A stretch of DNA of 22,465 nt from UBA5972 sp964600965 (GCA_964600965.1 CAZRLO010000044.1:1-22465), one strand, 5' to 3'; positions 7,815 to 15,974 are shown, numbered from the stretch's first letter. The notes: generated by a model from the sequence alone, not told the origin. Program-made: numbers and translations.

Positions 7815-9209
7815 TTACTCTGCCGGGGCAGCGGATGCGGGAATGCCTTCCGGGTACGCCGCGGATGCGACCTTGACCGGATCGAGACCTTGAATCTCTA
7901 CCGCTTCGGGAACCCGAAGCAGACCAAGCGGTTTCAGTATCGCGGCAACGATATAGCCCGGAACGAACCCGACCAGCGCAAACACGATTGCCCCGATAAT
8001 CTGGCCGATCAGGCTGATTGTCGGTGCATCGCCCGCCGCACCTTGCAGCGACGGAAATCCGCTGGCAAAGACGCCAAGCGCAATCACGCCGTAAACGCCG
8101 ATGGTCCCGTGAACCGTGACCGCGCCAACCGCGTCGTCAATGCCCGCGCGCTCTACCACCGCCGCAGCAGGTTTCAGCAACGCACCAGCGCCAAAGGCCA
8201 CGATGAACGCCAGACCGGGCCAGTAGATGTCGAGCCCGGACGCCACCGAAATGATCCCGGCCAGCATGCCCGACATCATCCAGAACGGATCGCGCGTGGT
8301 CATCCACGCGGCAATGGTGCCGCCCGCCATCCCCATCAGGATGTTGAACGACATGCCTGACAACGTCATCGGTGTGCCGTAGATCGACGAGAACTTGTCG
8401 GGGAACCACGACCAGGCTTCGCCCGGGACGATCAGACAGGCCATCAGGAAGCCCCAGAAACCGGCGATGATCAGCATCAGGCCCACGGCGGTCAGCGGCA
8501 GATTGTGCCCGGCGATATCGTTGGCCGAACCATCGGCGTTGAACTTGCCGACCCTCGGGCCGAGATTGATCAACACACCCAGCGCAAAGAACCCGGCAAC
8601 AGCGTGGACCAGCCCCGCAGCGCCAAAGTCATGTACCCCGAATTTCTGCACCATCCAGCCATCGGCGTGCCAGCCCCATGCGGCCGCAACCACCCAGGCG
8701 AACGAGCCAAGAACGATGGCAAGGATCACGAAGCCAACCGTCTGAATGCGCTCGATGACCGCACCCGACATGATGGATGCCGTCGTTGCGGCGAACATCG
8801 TGAACGCGCCCCAGAAAACGCCCGAGGCGTTATCGGCGATGTTCGGACCCATATACTGGGCCGATTCACCCCAACCCAGCGCAATGGCGTTGGCATATTC
8901 CAGACCGGAAATGCCGTTCGGGCCGGCGGCGCCGGGAATACCTGTGGGGAATGCCCAATAGACCCACCAGCCAAAGTAGTAAAATGTCGGCACCATGAAC
9001 GCGAATGCCAGAATGTTTTTCACGCCCGAAGAAAGGACGTTTTTCATCCGGCTGGCGCCCATTTCATACGCCAGGAATCCCGCGTGAATCAGGATCATCA
9101 GCGGAATCGACAGGTAATAGTAGGTTTCAGCGAATACCGTATTGGTGGTCCCGCCGCTGGCTTGTAACGCCGCGACCTGTTCCGCCAATTGTGCGAGTTG
9201 CTCTTCCAT
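7815..9209 (-). CDS. amt: Ammonium (methylammonium) transporter, Amt family
   Basis: A 464-residue polytopic inner-membrane channel protein. A short helix-forming N-terminal stretch (MEEQLAQLAEQVAALQ) precedes the first membrane span, and hydrophobic spans run to about residue 428. Amt signatures: GFLAYEMG and RMKN near the N-terminus, the periplasmic-side Asp194 and first pore His202 in GVHDFGAAGLVH, and the second pore His367 in VTVHGTIGVYG. Both twin histidines are therefore kept, so transport of ammonium or methylammonium is expected. It is a divergent member compared with AmtB, with a long cytoplasmic tail (about 430-464). No glnK is adjacent, unlike the usual glnK-amtB pair; a 56-residue membrane gene follows instead. 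AGGGGGGAG lies just before the ATG and sits partly in a hairpin. Confidence 0.9.
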   Translation of the reverse strand: MEEQLAQLAEQVAALQASGGTTNTVFAETYYYLSIPLMILIHAGFLAYEMGASRMKNVLSSGVKNILAFAFMVPTFYYFGWWVYWAFPTGIPGAAGPNGISGLEYANAIALGWGESAQYMGPNIADNASGVFWGAFTMFAATTASIMSGAVIERIQTVGFVILAIVLGSFAWVVAAAWGWHADGWMVQKFGVHDFGAAGLVHAVAGFFALGVLINLGPRVGKFNADGSANDIAGHNLPLTAVGLMLIIAGFWGFLMACLIVPGEAWSWFPDKFSSIYGTPMTLSGMSFNILMGMAGGTIAAWMTTRDPFWMMSGMLAGIISVASGLDIYWPGLAFIVAFGAGALLKPAAAVVERAGIDDAVGAVTVHGTIGVYGVIALGVFASGFPSLQGAAGDAPTISLIGQIIGAIVFALVGFVPGYIVAAILKPLGLLRVPEAVEIQGLDPVKVASAAYPEGIPASAAPAE

Positions 9210-9210
9210 G

Positions 9211-9274
9211 AACTCCCCCCTTTTTGGAGTTTTGTGACCGATGTTTTACGGTCGGTTTGCCTTGCGCGGCAAAC
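9211..9274 (-). promoter_or_regulatory. Structured 5' leader of amt: three consecutive stem-loops
   Basis: Read on the minus strand, three hairpins follow one another: GTTTGCC/GGCAAAC with a 6-base loop (9274-9255), GACCG/CGGTC with an 8-base loop (9253-9236), and AACTCC/GGAGTT with a 9-base loop (9231-9211). Only 1 and 4 bases separate them, and the last ends 1 base before the amt ATG, covering part of the Shine-Dalgarno run GGGGGGAG. This looks like a cis-acting RNA that controls amt translation. I recognise no known riboswitch class. The pairing is seen; the role is inferred. Confidence 0.55.
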
Positions 9275-9279
9275 ATACA

Positions 9280-9345
9280 TTAAACCGAAATAAAACCAAA
9301 GCCAAAAACCACTGTACCAAAATCGGACCAAATCTTCGCCAACAT
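9280..9345 (-). CDS. Possible 21-residue leader peptide upstream of amt
   Basis: An ATG at 9345 with AAGGGA 6 bases upstream opens a 21-codon frame ending in TAA at 9280-9282. The peptide, MLAKIWSDFGTVVFGFGFIS plus Val, is hydrophobic with four Phe. Its stop lies 5 bases before the first of the three amt-leader hairpins, as expected if translation affected folding. It could also be a small membrane peptide, or a chance frame. Length alone gives no support; the ribosome site and position do. Confidence 0.35.
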   Translation of the reverse strand: MLAKIWSDFGTVVFGFGFISV

Positions 9346-9409
9346 CGTTTTCCCTTGGGCGAAACCGCGCGGGACTTCGTCGTGCGACGGGAGAGATGAC
9401 AAATTGCGA

Positions 9410-9427
9410 CCCGCCACATATGGCGGG
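9410..9427. other. Hairpin CCCGCCA-CATA-TGGCGGG in the gap after the DUF995 gene
   Basis: Perfect 7-base arms with a 4-base loop, 58 bases downstream of the DUF995 stop. No U tract follows on either strand, so it may be a 3' stabilising structure, a Rho-dependent stop region or an operator for amt. The rest of the 276-base gap (9210-9485) holds the amt leader and an A-rich stretch on the plus strand. Confidence 0.35.
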
Positions 9428-9485
9428 CCGCACGGGCAGTCCGGGCAAATTGCAAAAGAGATCTGCGCCCCGACGCGAGAGCGCC

Positions 9486-9962
9486 TCAAATGCCGAGATT
9501 CTTCTTCATTCGGGAAATTTTGGACCCGAATTTGTCGCCGCTGGAAATGTTTTCGATTTTCAGGCGCTGCCAACCGTCCGTTTCAAAATGCCGCCAGACT
9601 TCGCCGGATTTTGTACGGACGTGTTTGAAACAGGATTTTTTCTCCTGCTGCGTCAATCCACCGTCTTCCCAATACCACGTCGCCAAATAGCACATGGTAC
9701 CCTTGGTGTTGACCGACCATTTGCCGATTCCGACCGAAGCTTGCCACAGGGCTTTGAACTGCCCGTTCGGTGAAAAATGTGCTCCGCCCTTCGACCACTT
9801 CCAGCTCTTTCCGGAATAAATGGCAATCACTTCCTTGCCACTGACCGGCGAAGCGCCAGCCGGTTTGCTGTCGGCAAGTGCCGGCGTTGACAGGCCGCCC
9901 ACCATGGCGAGAACCGCAATCGCACACGCTCCAAAAAGACCAAGTCTGGTGTTCCTGATCAT
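9486..9962 (-). CDS. Secreted DUF995-like protein
   Basis: 158 residues from the ATG at 9962, chosen because AGGAG lies 7 bases upstream; the open frame continues further 5' but without a good start. A signal peptide is clear: MIRNTRLGLFGACAIAVLAM followed by VGGLSTPALA and cleavage before DSK. The mature part has the DUF995 pattern: SGKEVIAIYSGKSWKW, then GGAHFSPNGQFKALW, GKWSV, two cysteines (91 and 111) that could form a disulfide, and CFKHVRTKSGEVWRHF. The function of the family is unknown; small periplasmic or outer-surface proteins of this kind are common in alphaproteobacteria. It is transcribed away from the LuxR-hydrolase regulator gene across a 246-base gap, which may mean it is a target of that regulator. 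Confidence 0.75.
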   Translation of the reverse strand: MIRNTRLGLFGACAIAVLAMVGGLSTPALADSKPAGASPVSGKEVIAIYSGKSWKWSKGGAHFSPNGQFKALWQASVGIGKWSVNTKGTMCYLATWYWEDGGLTQQEKKSCFKHVRTKSGEVWRHFETDGWQRLKIENISSGDKFGSKISRMKKNLGI

Positions 9963-10137
9963 GATATTCTCCTCTCGTTGTTCAGTTTCATTCTTGCGGT
10001 CAACCGCCGAACCTTCAGTGCGCGAGCGAAAGTGATTGAACCGATTGACCGACCGGTTTCTTCGTTTTCGCCGGCGGCAATTCCCACGCAACTGCCGTCG
10101 GCCGGGCAAGTCGTAAAATCGACCCAGCGACCGCGCA

Positions 10138-10153
10138 TCACCCAGATGGGTGA
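10138..10153. promoter_or_regulatory. Palindrome TCACCC-AGAT-GGGTGA in the divergent gap
   Basis: Exact 6-base arms around a 4-base centre, 56 bases before the start of the LuxR-hydrolase gene and 176 bases from the DUF995 gene. Its length and spacing suit a dimeric HTH regulator such as the adjacent LuxR-type protein. A single short palindrome can arise by chance, so this is only a candidate operator. Confidence 0.35.
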
Positions 10154-10208
10154 AACGATGTGCGAAAGTGTGGTATGAATTGGCGACGATCACGGACTTC
10201 GGGAACAC

Positions 10209-11810
10209 ATGCACCAAAGCCTGAAACTTCTGACCGATTCAATGGAGGACGTTTTCGCCACGCTTCCCGGCGAGGATGTGATCCGCGAAAGCCGGGCGGT
10301 CGTGCGGGAATATCTGCAAACCGGGACCCATGAATTCGGGACACTGCGTTGGGCTGAATTTGAGCCGGACGGCGGTTTCATTCGCGCGGGAATTTCCGAG
10401 ATTGAACTGATGTCCACCGAAATCATCTCTGATTCCGGCGAAGACAAGATCATTGCGGAAATTGCTGAACTGGTTCTGGAAGGCGACGTGAAACCCGGCG
10501 ACCTGCTTGCTTCGGAACGGCACAAGGGACACTTTTGGTGCGTTCCCTATCGCCAGCCCGGATGGGTACGCCGGCCAAAAGACCGGATGCGGGCGATTTT
10601 CCTGACCGAAGCGATTTCCAACCAGATCCTGAACTTTTTTGACGCCGAGGCGGGGCTTACACCTTCCGAACAGCGGATAATTTATCAGATCATTACCGGA
10701 AAAAATCCCGGTCTTGCGGCGTTGGAGGACGGCGTTTCGGTCGAGACAAAGCGCTCGCAGTTGAAATCGGCGGCGGCGAAACTGAATTGCCGTGGTCAGA
10801 CCGAACTGGTGCGGCTGCTGGTCAGCCAGATGATCCATCTTCTTTACCTCTGCGAATCCGAAACGCCGGACATCGCGCTGATTGAAAAATTCGCAGCACG
10901 GCATTTTTCGGCAAATTCCCGGCTTTCGCTGCAACGCGTCGCCAGCGGGCGCGTGGTCCGATACCTCGAATTCGGCCCCGCTGACGGATCCCCCGTGCTG
11001 GCAATGCACGGATATCTGTTTCCGTTTCTCGTTTTGGATGCGGATGCCGAACTGCGAAAACATGGCCTGCGATTGATCATGCCGATCCGGTGCGGGTTTC
11101 TGGACAACCAATCCACGTCCCGTGCGGCAGGGGCGCAGAGGCTTGTCGACAATAATCTCGAAGATTTACAACTGTTTGCCGAGGGCCTCAGCCAAAAAAA
11201 GATACCGGTTCTGGGGCACAATATGGGGGGAATCTATGCGCTGGCGCTGGCGGCGCGGCGGCCTGAACTGTTTAGCCGCGCGATCGTCGCCTCTGGCAAT
11301 TTCGTGCGCGACCGAACAGAAAACGATACCTTCGCCGCCAGATTTGCCGGCGGATTGCACCGGCTGAAATCGCATTCCGGAATTTATCAATACTCCATCA
11401 AACAGTTTCAGCGTAAAATTCTGTCCAATCGGCATATTGCCAAATTTGTGCTCCGTCGGCTTTACAACAGCAACCCGGGCGATCTGGACGCGGTCAACCG
11501 GCAATTTGGCAAGGGTCCCGCCTTTGAATGGTTTCACGAACTGGCGGTCAATTCCATTGCCGGCGTGACCGCGGACCTGCTTGTCTTGTCCGGCGCCATG
11601 GAAGATTTGATCCGGGATTGCGCCGTGCCGCTGGTGTTTCTTCAGGGGCCCGACGACCCGTATACCGGGGCGCGGGCACTGGCGGAATACTGCGACCTCA
11701 ATCCGAAAGCGTCGTTTCAGGTGCTGAAAGGTGGCGGCCACTTTACGAGCGCGTCACATCCGCGGGATTTTTGGGAGGCGGTAAAAAGACACGTCTCTTC
11801 CGATATCTGA
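10209..11810 (+). CDS. LuxR-type HTH regulator fused to an alpha/beta-hydrolase-like domain with Asn at the nucleophile position
   Basis: 533 residues. Residues 1-145 form an N-terminal region I do not recognise, perhaps PAS-like. Residues 149-210 are a LuxR/GerE-type helix-turn-helix (LTPSEQRIIYQIITGK, later VSVETKRSQLKSAAAKLNCR and TELVRLL). Residues 250-533 are an alpha/beta-hydrolase fold: oxyanion HG at 267-268, nucleophile elbow GHNMGG at 336-341, acid PDDPYTG (Asp482 or Asp483) and His511 in GGGHFTS. The elbow normally has Ser; here codon 11220-11222 is AAT (Asn338), one base from AGT. Acid and His remain. The domain is therefore probably a ligand sensor or a binding-only fold. The gene is divergent from DUF995 and convergent with TetR. 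The ATG at 10209 has only a weak GGGAA before it. Confidence 0.85.
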   Translation: MHQSLKLLTDSMEDVFATLPGEDVIRESRAVVREYLQTGTHEFGTLRWAEFEPDGGFIRAGISEIELMSTEIISDSGEDKIIAEIAELVLEGDVKPGDLLASERHKGHFWCVPYRQPGWVRRPKDRMRAIFLTEAISNQILNFFDAEAGLTPSEQRIIYQIITGKNPGLAALEDGVSVETKRSQLKSAAAKLNCRGQTELVRLLVSQMIHLLYLCESETPDIALIEKFAARHFSANSRLSLQRVASGRVVRYLEFGPADGSPVLAMHGYLFPFLVLDADAELRKHGLRLIMPIRCGFLDNQSTSRAAGAQRLVDNNLEDLQLFAEGLSQKKIPVLGHNMGGIYALALAARRPELFSRAIVASGNFVRDRTENDTFAARFAGGLHRLKSHSGIYQYSIKQFQRKILSNRHIAKFVLRRLYNSNPGDLDAVNRQFGKGPAFEWFHELAVNSIAGVTADLLVLSGAMEDLIRDCAVPLVFLQGPDDPYTGARALAEYCDLNPKASFQVLKGGGHFTSASHPRDFWEAVKRHVSSDI

Positions 11811-11828
11811 TACCGGCACTCACTCGTG

Positions 11829-12500
11829 CTATCGCAGCGTCATCAACGGCGCGATCAATTCGGAAAATCGTTGAACCACCCGGTTGGCAACTTGCGGGTC
11901 GCGATCAAACAGGTTTTGCACATGAAGGCCGTGCATAAGCGCGCGGCACATGGTCCAGAGCGTCGCAAGCTCGTCAATGGCTGCGTGGTCCGCGCTGAAC
12001 AGCGCGCCAATCGACCGGTTGATCTCGGAATTGTACCGCTCCAGTTGCGGGCGCACCCTGTTTTTCAGCGCCTTGTCGGTCCGGGTTGCCACCAGAATTT
12101 CGAACAAGGCCCTGCCCTCGCGCGTGTTGACGACCTTGGCCCACAAATGGGCGAAATCGGCCGGCCCATCCCGACGGCCGGCAATTCGGGCGATGTGCGG
12201 GTGAAGACCGGCATCACCGGCGTCTGGATCCGGATCCAGCAACCGATCCACGACGGCGACGATCATGTCTTCCTTGGTTGGAAAGTGATAGGTCAGCGCA
12301 CCGCGCGACACGCCGGCCCTGCCCTGCACAAGATTGATCGACGTGTCGCAATAGCCGACCGCATCCAGACATTCGATGACCGCAAGGCAGATCCTTGCGC
12401 GGGTCTGGGCGACCCGCTGCTCGTTTCGCTGCCGCTGCGGACGCGGCGCGTCGCCGGGTTGCGGTTCGACGGTCTTTACCGGTTGCAATTTTGTGCTCAT
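11829..12500 (-). CDS. TetR-family transcriptional regulator of the AtuA/carboxylase operon
   Basis: 223 residues. After a basic, low-complexity N-terminus (to about 30) comes a TetR DNA-binding domain at about 33-88: RARICLAVIECLDAVGY, then INLVQGRAGVSRGALTYHF and TKEDMIVAVVDRLL, with the recognition helix RGALTYHFPTK. The rest is a helical ligand-binding and dimerisation domain. It is divergent from the AtuA-carboxylase operon, with only 52 bases between the starts and a palindrome in the middle, so it most likely represses that operon and itself. By analogy with regulators of acyl-CoA carboxylase pathways, the inducer may be the acyl-CoA substrate or a derivative; this is inference. Confidence 0.9.
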   Translation of the reverse strand: MSTKLQPVKTVEPQPGDAPRPQRQRNEQRVAQTRARICLAVIECLDAVGYCDTSINLVQGRAGVSRGALTYHFPTKEDMIVAVVDRLLDPDPDAGDAGLHPHIARIAGRRDGPADFAHLWAKVVNTREGRALFEILVATRTDKALKNRVRPQLERYNSEINRSIGALFSADHAAIDELATLWTMCRALMHGLHVQNLFDRDPQVANRVVQRFSELIAPLMTLR

Positions 12501-12515
12501 CCTCTATTTATAAAC

Positions 12516-12525
12516 CGAACGTTCG
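12516..12525. promoter_or_regulatory. Candidate TetR operator CGAACGTTCG
   Basis: A perfect 10-base palindrome lies in the 52-base gap between the TetR start (12500) and the AtuA start (12553). Flanks AAAC and TTCT give partial further symmetry. Position and form are those of TetR-family operators that control both divergent genes. Confidence 0.65.
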
Positions 12526-12552
12526 TTCTTTTTCAAGGTGCGTTTCAGGCCA

Positions 12553-14355
12553 ATGACGGAAATTCAGGATATGATCAGGGTCGCGGGCGCCAGTGGTTTC
12601 TGGGGCGATGCCCCGCACGCCACCGCGCAGCTTTTGACGGATGGATCGCCCGATTACATCGTCTATGACTATCTGGCCGAAATCACGATGGCGATTCTGG
12701 CCCGCGCCCGTTCCCGCGATGCACGATTGGGATATGCAACAGATTTCGTGACCGCCGCCATGACACCCAACCTGCCCGAGATCGCGCGGCAAGGCGTCCG
12801 GATCATATCAAACGCGGGCGGCGTGAACCCCGCGGCTTGCGCCGATAAACTACGGTCCGAAATCAGCGCATTGGGGCTGGACCTGAAGGTTGCAACCGTG
12901 ACCGGCGACAATCTGATGCCGCAAATCGAGGGGCTGAGCAACGAAGGTATAAGGGAAATGTTTCTGGGGACGCCGTTTCCCGAAATCGCATCCGTCGCCA
13001 GCGCCAACGCCTATCTCGGGGCATTTCCGATCGCCCAAGCGCTTGGTCGCGGCGCCGATATCGTGATTACCGGTCGATGCGTTGACAGCGCCGTCACCCT
13101 GGCCGCCACGATCCATGCGTTTGGATGGCAGCGCGACGACCTCGACCTGCTGGCCGCCGGGTCGCTTGCAGGGCACATCATCGAATGCGGCACCCACGCG
13201 ACGGGGGGCAATTTCACCGATTGGCACGAGGTGGCAGCCGACCTTGCCTCGATCGGCTATCCGATGGTCGAGATCGGGCGAAACGGTGACTTTACGGTCA
13301 CCAAACCCCCGGCAACCGGCGGGCAGGTCAGTTTCGCCACCGTGGCCGAGCAGTTGGTCTATGAAATCGGAGACCCGCAGGCCTATATCCTTGCCGACGT
13401 CATCTGCGATTTTTCGGCGGTTTCGTTGCAGGAGACCGGCAAAAACCGTGTTTTCGTGACCGGTGCCAGGGGCCGTGCACCCACGGACAGCTACAAGGCC
13501 TGCGCGACCTGGCAGAACGGGTATCGCGGCGGGCATCTGTTTGGGTTCTACGGGATCGACGCCGAGAAAAAGGCGACCGTCTTCGCGAAAACCGCATTGG
13601 CGCGGGCAAGTGCTGCGTTAAAGACCGCGAACGCGTCGGATTTCAGCGAAACAAGCGTCGAAATTCTGGGATCCGAAAGCCAGTTCGGCGCGGCCAGGCA
13701 GGTTGGCCCGGCGCGCGAGGTCAATGCCAAGATCGCGGTCCGGCATCCGGAAGCCGGCGGCGTCGCGCTGTTCCTGAAAGAAGCGACCGGGCTGGGTCTG
13801 TCCGCGCCGCCCGGTCTCAGCGGTTTTGCCGGCGCGCGGCCAAAGCCGTCGCCGGTAATGGCGCTGTTTTCCTTTCTGATGCCCAAGGACCGGGTCAGGG
13901 TCACGATCACGGATAACGATGGCAATGTGGAGACCGGCGCGCAAAGTGAATTCACCGCACGCCCCGCGCCCGCCAGACCAACGGCCCCGATTATTCCGGT
14001 TTCCGAGGGCGGGAAATGCCGGGTTCCGGTGATCCGGCTGGCCTTTGCACGAAGCGGCGACAAGGGGGACAATGCCAATATCGGCGTCATTCCGCGCCGG
14101 CCGGAATGCCTGCCGTGGCTGTGGCATGGGTTGGATGAACCCGCAATTCGCACCATATTCGGCCACTTCCTTGCGGGCGACATTGAACGATATCTGTTGC
14201 CCGGACTGCCCGCGATGAACATCGTGCTGACGCAGGTTCTGGGCGGCGGCGGCACGTCCAGCCTGCGGGCGGACCCGCAAGGCAAGGGCTTTGCGCAACT
14301 GGTGCTGGCACATGAAATCACGGTGCCGAAATCGTTGATCGGGGTGTCACCGTGA
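12553..14355 (+). CDS. AtuA family protein (acyclic terpene utilization, DUF1446)
   Basis: 600 residues from the ATG at 12553; a GTG at 12538 is also possible, and neither has a strong ribosome site. The large N-terminal domain is DUF1446-like: GASGFWGD near the start, ISNAGGVNP (about 85-93), a GRCVDSAVTLA segment and GGNFTDWHEV. A C-terminal ferredoxin-fold AtuA-like domain follows, with the diagnostic ARSGDKGDNANIGV at 499-512. In Pseudomonas, atuA heads the geraniol/citronellol cluster with geranyl-CoA carboxylase and is needed for growth on terpenes, but its reaction is unknown. The gene starts a four-gene operon; its stop overlaps the GTG of the carboxyltransferase gene. A role as partner or accessory factor of the carboxylase, or a CoA-ester enzyme, is likely. 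I leave the symbol empty because orthology to Pseudomonas atuA is not shown. Confidence 0.9.
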   Translation: MTEIQDMIRVAGASGFWGDAPHATAQLLTDGSPDYIVYDYLAEITMAILARARSRDARLGYATDFVTAAMTPNLPEIARQGVRIISNAGGVNPAACADKLRSEISALGLDLKVATVTGDNLMPQIEGLSNEGIREMFLGTPFPEIASVASANAYLGAFPIAQALGRGADIVITGRCVDSAVTLAATIHAFGWQRDDLDLLAAGSLAGHIIECGTHATGGNFTDWHEVAADLASIGYPMVEIGRNGDFTVTKPPATGGQVSFATVAEQLVYEIGDPQAYILADVICDFSAVSLQETGKNRVFVTGARGRAPTDSYKACATWQNGYRGGHLFGFYGIDAEKKATVFAKTALARASAALKTANASDFSETSVEILGSESQFGAARQVGPAREVNAKIAVRHPEAGGVALFLKEATGLGLSAPPGLSGFAGARPKPSPVMALFSFLMPKDRVRVTITDNDGNVETGAQSEFTARPAPARPTAPIIPVSEGGKCRVPVIRLAFARSGDKGDNANIGVIPRRPECLPWLWHGLDEPAIRTIFGHFLAGDIERYLLPGLPAMNIVLTQVLGGGGTSSLRADPQGKGFAQLVLAHEITVPKSLIGVSP

Positions 14356-15974
14356 ACGGATTCACAGCGCAAACATCACCGGATTCGCCTGAATTTCTGG
14401 CCAATCGCACGGACATGCTGGCATTGGTCCAAAAGCTGCGGGACCTTGAAACCCGCGCGCTGGCGCATTCCGAAAAACGCCGCGACCGCTTTCATGAACG
14501 CGGCCAGCTTTCGCCGCGCGAACGCCTGGCCGCCCTGCTCGACCCAGGAATGCCGTTTCTGGAGCTCTACAATCTGGCCTCGTATCTGGTGGATGATCCT
14601 GACCCCGAAACCTCGGTCCCCGGCGCGTCGGTGATCATTGGGATCGGTTTCGTTTCCGGTGTGCGGTCGTTGGTATATGTGGATGACAGCGGCATCAACG
14701 CCGGTGCCTCGACGGCCAAGACGGTCGAAAAGGTGCTGGGGGCGCTGGCAGTCGCCGAGCGTCAGAAACTGCCGTTCATCCATCTGGTCGAAAGCGCTGG
14801 CGCCAACCTCATGGCCTATACGGTCGAGCTGTGGGCGCATGGCGGCGGGCTGTTTGCTGGCCTTGCGCGGCTGAGCGCGGCGGGCATTCCGGTGATCACG
14901 GTTCTGCATGGCCCCTCGACGGCGGGCGGCGCGTATCAACCGGGCCTCAGCGACTATGTGATCGGGGTCAGGGGCAACGGCATGGCCATGCTTGGCGGTG
15001 CGGCGCTGGTGCGCGCGGCCACCGGCGAGATTGCAGACGATCAGGTCCTGGGAGGTGCCGAAATGCACGCAACTACCACCGGACTGGTCGAATATCTGGC
15101 CGAGGATGATGCGCACGGGATCGAAATCGCACGCAAGGTGGTCGCGCATCTCGGCTGGAATTCGGAGGACTCGGTCACCGAGGCGGAATCGTATTTGGAA
15201 CCGTCGCGACACCCCGACCAACTGGCCGGGATCGTACCGGTCGATTTTCGCAAACCCTACGACGTGCGCGCGGTGGTCGCGTGTCTTGTTGATGGCGGTG
15301 AGTTTCTGGAATTCAAACCTGGATACGGTGGCGCAACGCTGTGCCTGCAAGCGACGGTTTTTGGCCATTCCTGCGGTCTGATCGGCAATAACGGCCCGAT
15401 CGATCCGGACGGGGCCACAAAGGCCACGCATTTCCTGCAGGCCTGTGATCAGGCGGGACATCCGGTCATTTTCCTGAACAATACCACCGGGTATCTGGTC
15501 GGCACCGAGACCGAACATGCCGGCATGATCAAACACGGCGCCAAGATGATCCAGGCGGTGACAAATCTGCGCGTGCCGAAAATCTCGCTGTATATCGGGG
15601 CCAGTTTTGGTGCCGGGAATTACGGGATGTGCGGGTATGCGTACCGGCCCGATTTCCTGTTCACCTGGCCCAATGCGGTGACCGGGGTCATGGGTGGCGA
15701 ACAGGCGGCCCTGACCATGCAACAGGTTATGACCAATGCCGCCAAGCGACGCGGTACAACCGTCGACAACGAAAAACTCGCCGCCCAGTCCGGCGCAATC
15801 ACCCGCCATTTCGATCAGCAATCCGACGCCTTTTTCACCTCGGGTCGGATGCTGGATCACGGGATGATCGACCCGCGCGATACCCGGAAAATTCTGGGAT
15901 TTTGCCTTGATACCTGCCGCGAAGCACGGGTGCGCAGGTTGCGCCCCAATGCCTTTGGCGTGGCGCGCATGTGA
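14352..15974 (+). CDS. Acyl-CoA carboxylase, carboxyltransferase (beta) subunit
   Basis: 540 residues of a crotonase-fold carboxyltransferase of the methylcrotonyl/geranyl-CoA carboxylase type. It moves the carboxyl group from carboxybiotin to an acyl-CoA. The N-terminal half holds the first oxyanion Gly pair in STAGGAYQPGLSDY (189-202); the C-terminal half has FLNNTTGYLVG (374-384), HAGMIKHGAKM and the second oxyanion loop GASFGAGNYGM (416-426). The NTTGYLVG/KHGAKM style resembles MccB, GnyB and AtuC rather than PccB. Translation starts at a GTG overlapping the AtuA stop by 4 bases (GTGA), and the stop overlaps the next gene. The exact substrate cannot be read from sequence; a branched or terpenoid enoyl-CoA is most likely. 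Confidence 0.93.
   Translation: MNGFTAQTSPDSPEFLANRTDMLALVQKLRDLETRALAHSEKRRDRFHERGQLSPRERLAALLDPGMPFLELYNLASYLVDDPDPETSVPGASVIIGIGFVSGVRSLVYVDDSGINAGASTAKTVEKVLGALAVAERQKLPFIHLVESAGANLMAYTVELWAHGGGLFAGLARLSAAGIPVITVLHGPSTAGGAYQPGLSDYVIGVRGNGMAMLGGAALVRAATGEIADDQVLGGAEMHATTTGLVEYLAEDDAHGIEIARKVVAHLGWNSEDSVTEAESYLEPSRHPDQLAGIVPVDFRKPYDVRAVVACLVDGGEFLEFKPGYGGATLCLQATVFGHSCGLIGNNGPIDPDGATKATHFLQACDQAGHPVIFLNNTTGYLVGTETEHAGMIKHGAKMIQAVTNLRVPKISLYIGASFGAGNYGMCGYAYRPDFLFTWPNAVTGVMGGEQAALTMQQVMTNAAKRRGTTVDNEKLAAQSGAITRHFDQQSDAFFTSGRMLDHGMIDPRDTRKILGFCLDTCREARVRRLRPNAFGVARM

Noticed and set aside
9275..9400. Sigma-54 promoter for amt
   Set aside because: Nitrogen genes often have a GG-N10-GC site, but I found no convincing TGGCAC-N5-TTGC match on the minus strand here.
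12538..12552. GTG start for AtuA five codons earlier
   Set aside because: Possible, but the extra residues MRFRP add nothing family-like and neither start has a strong ribosome site; the ATG is the simpler choice.
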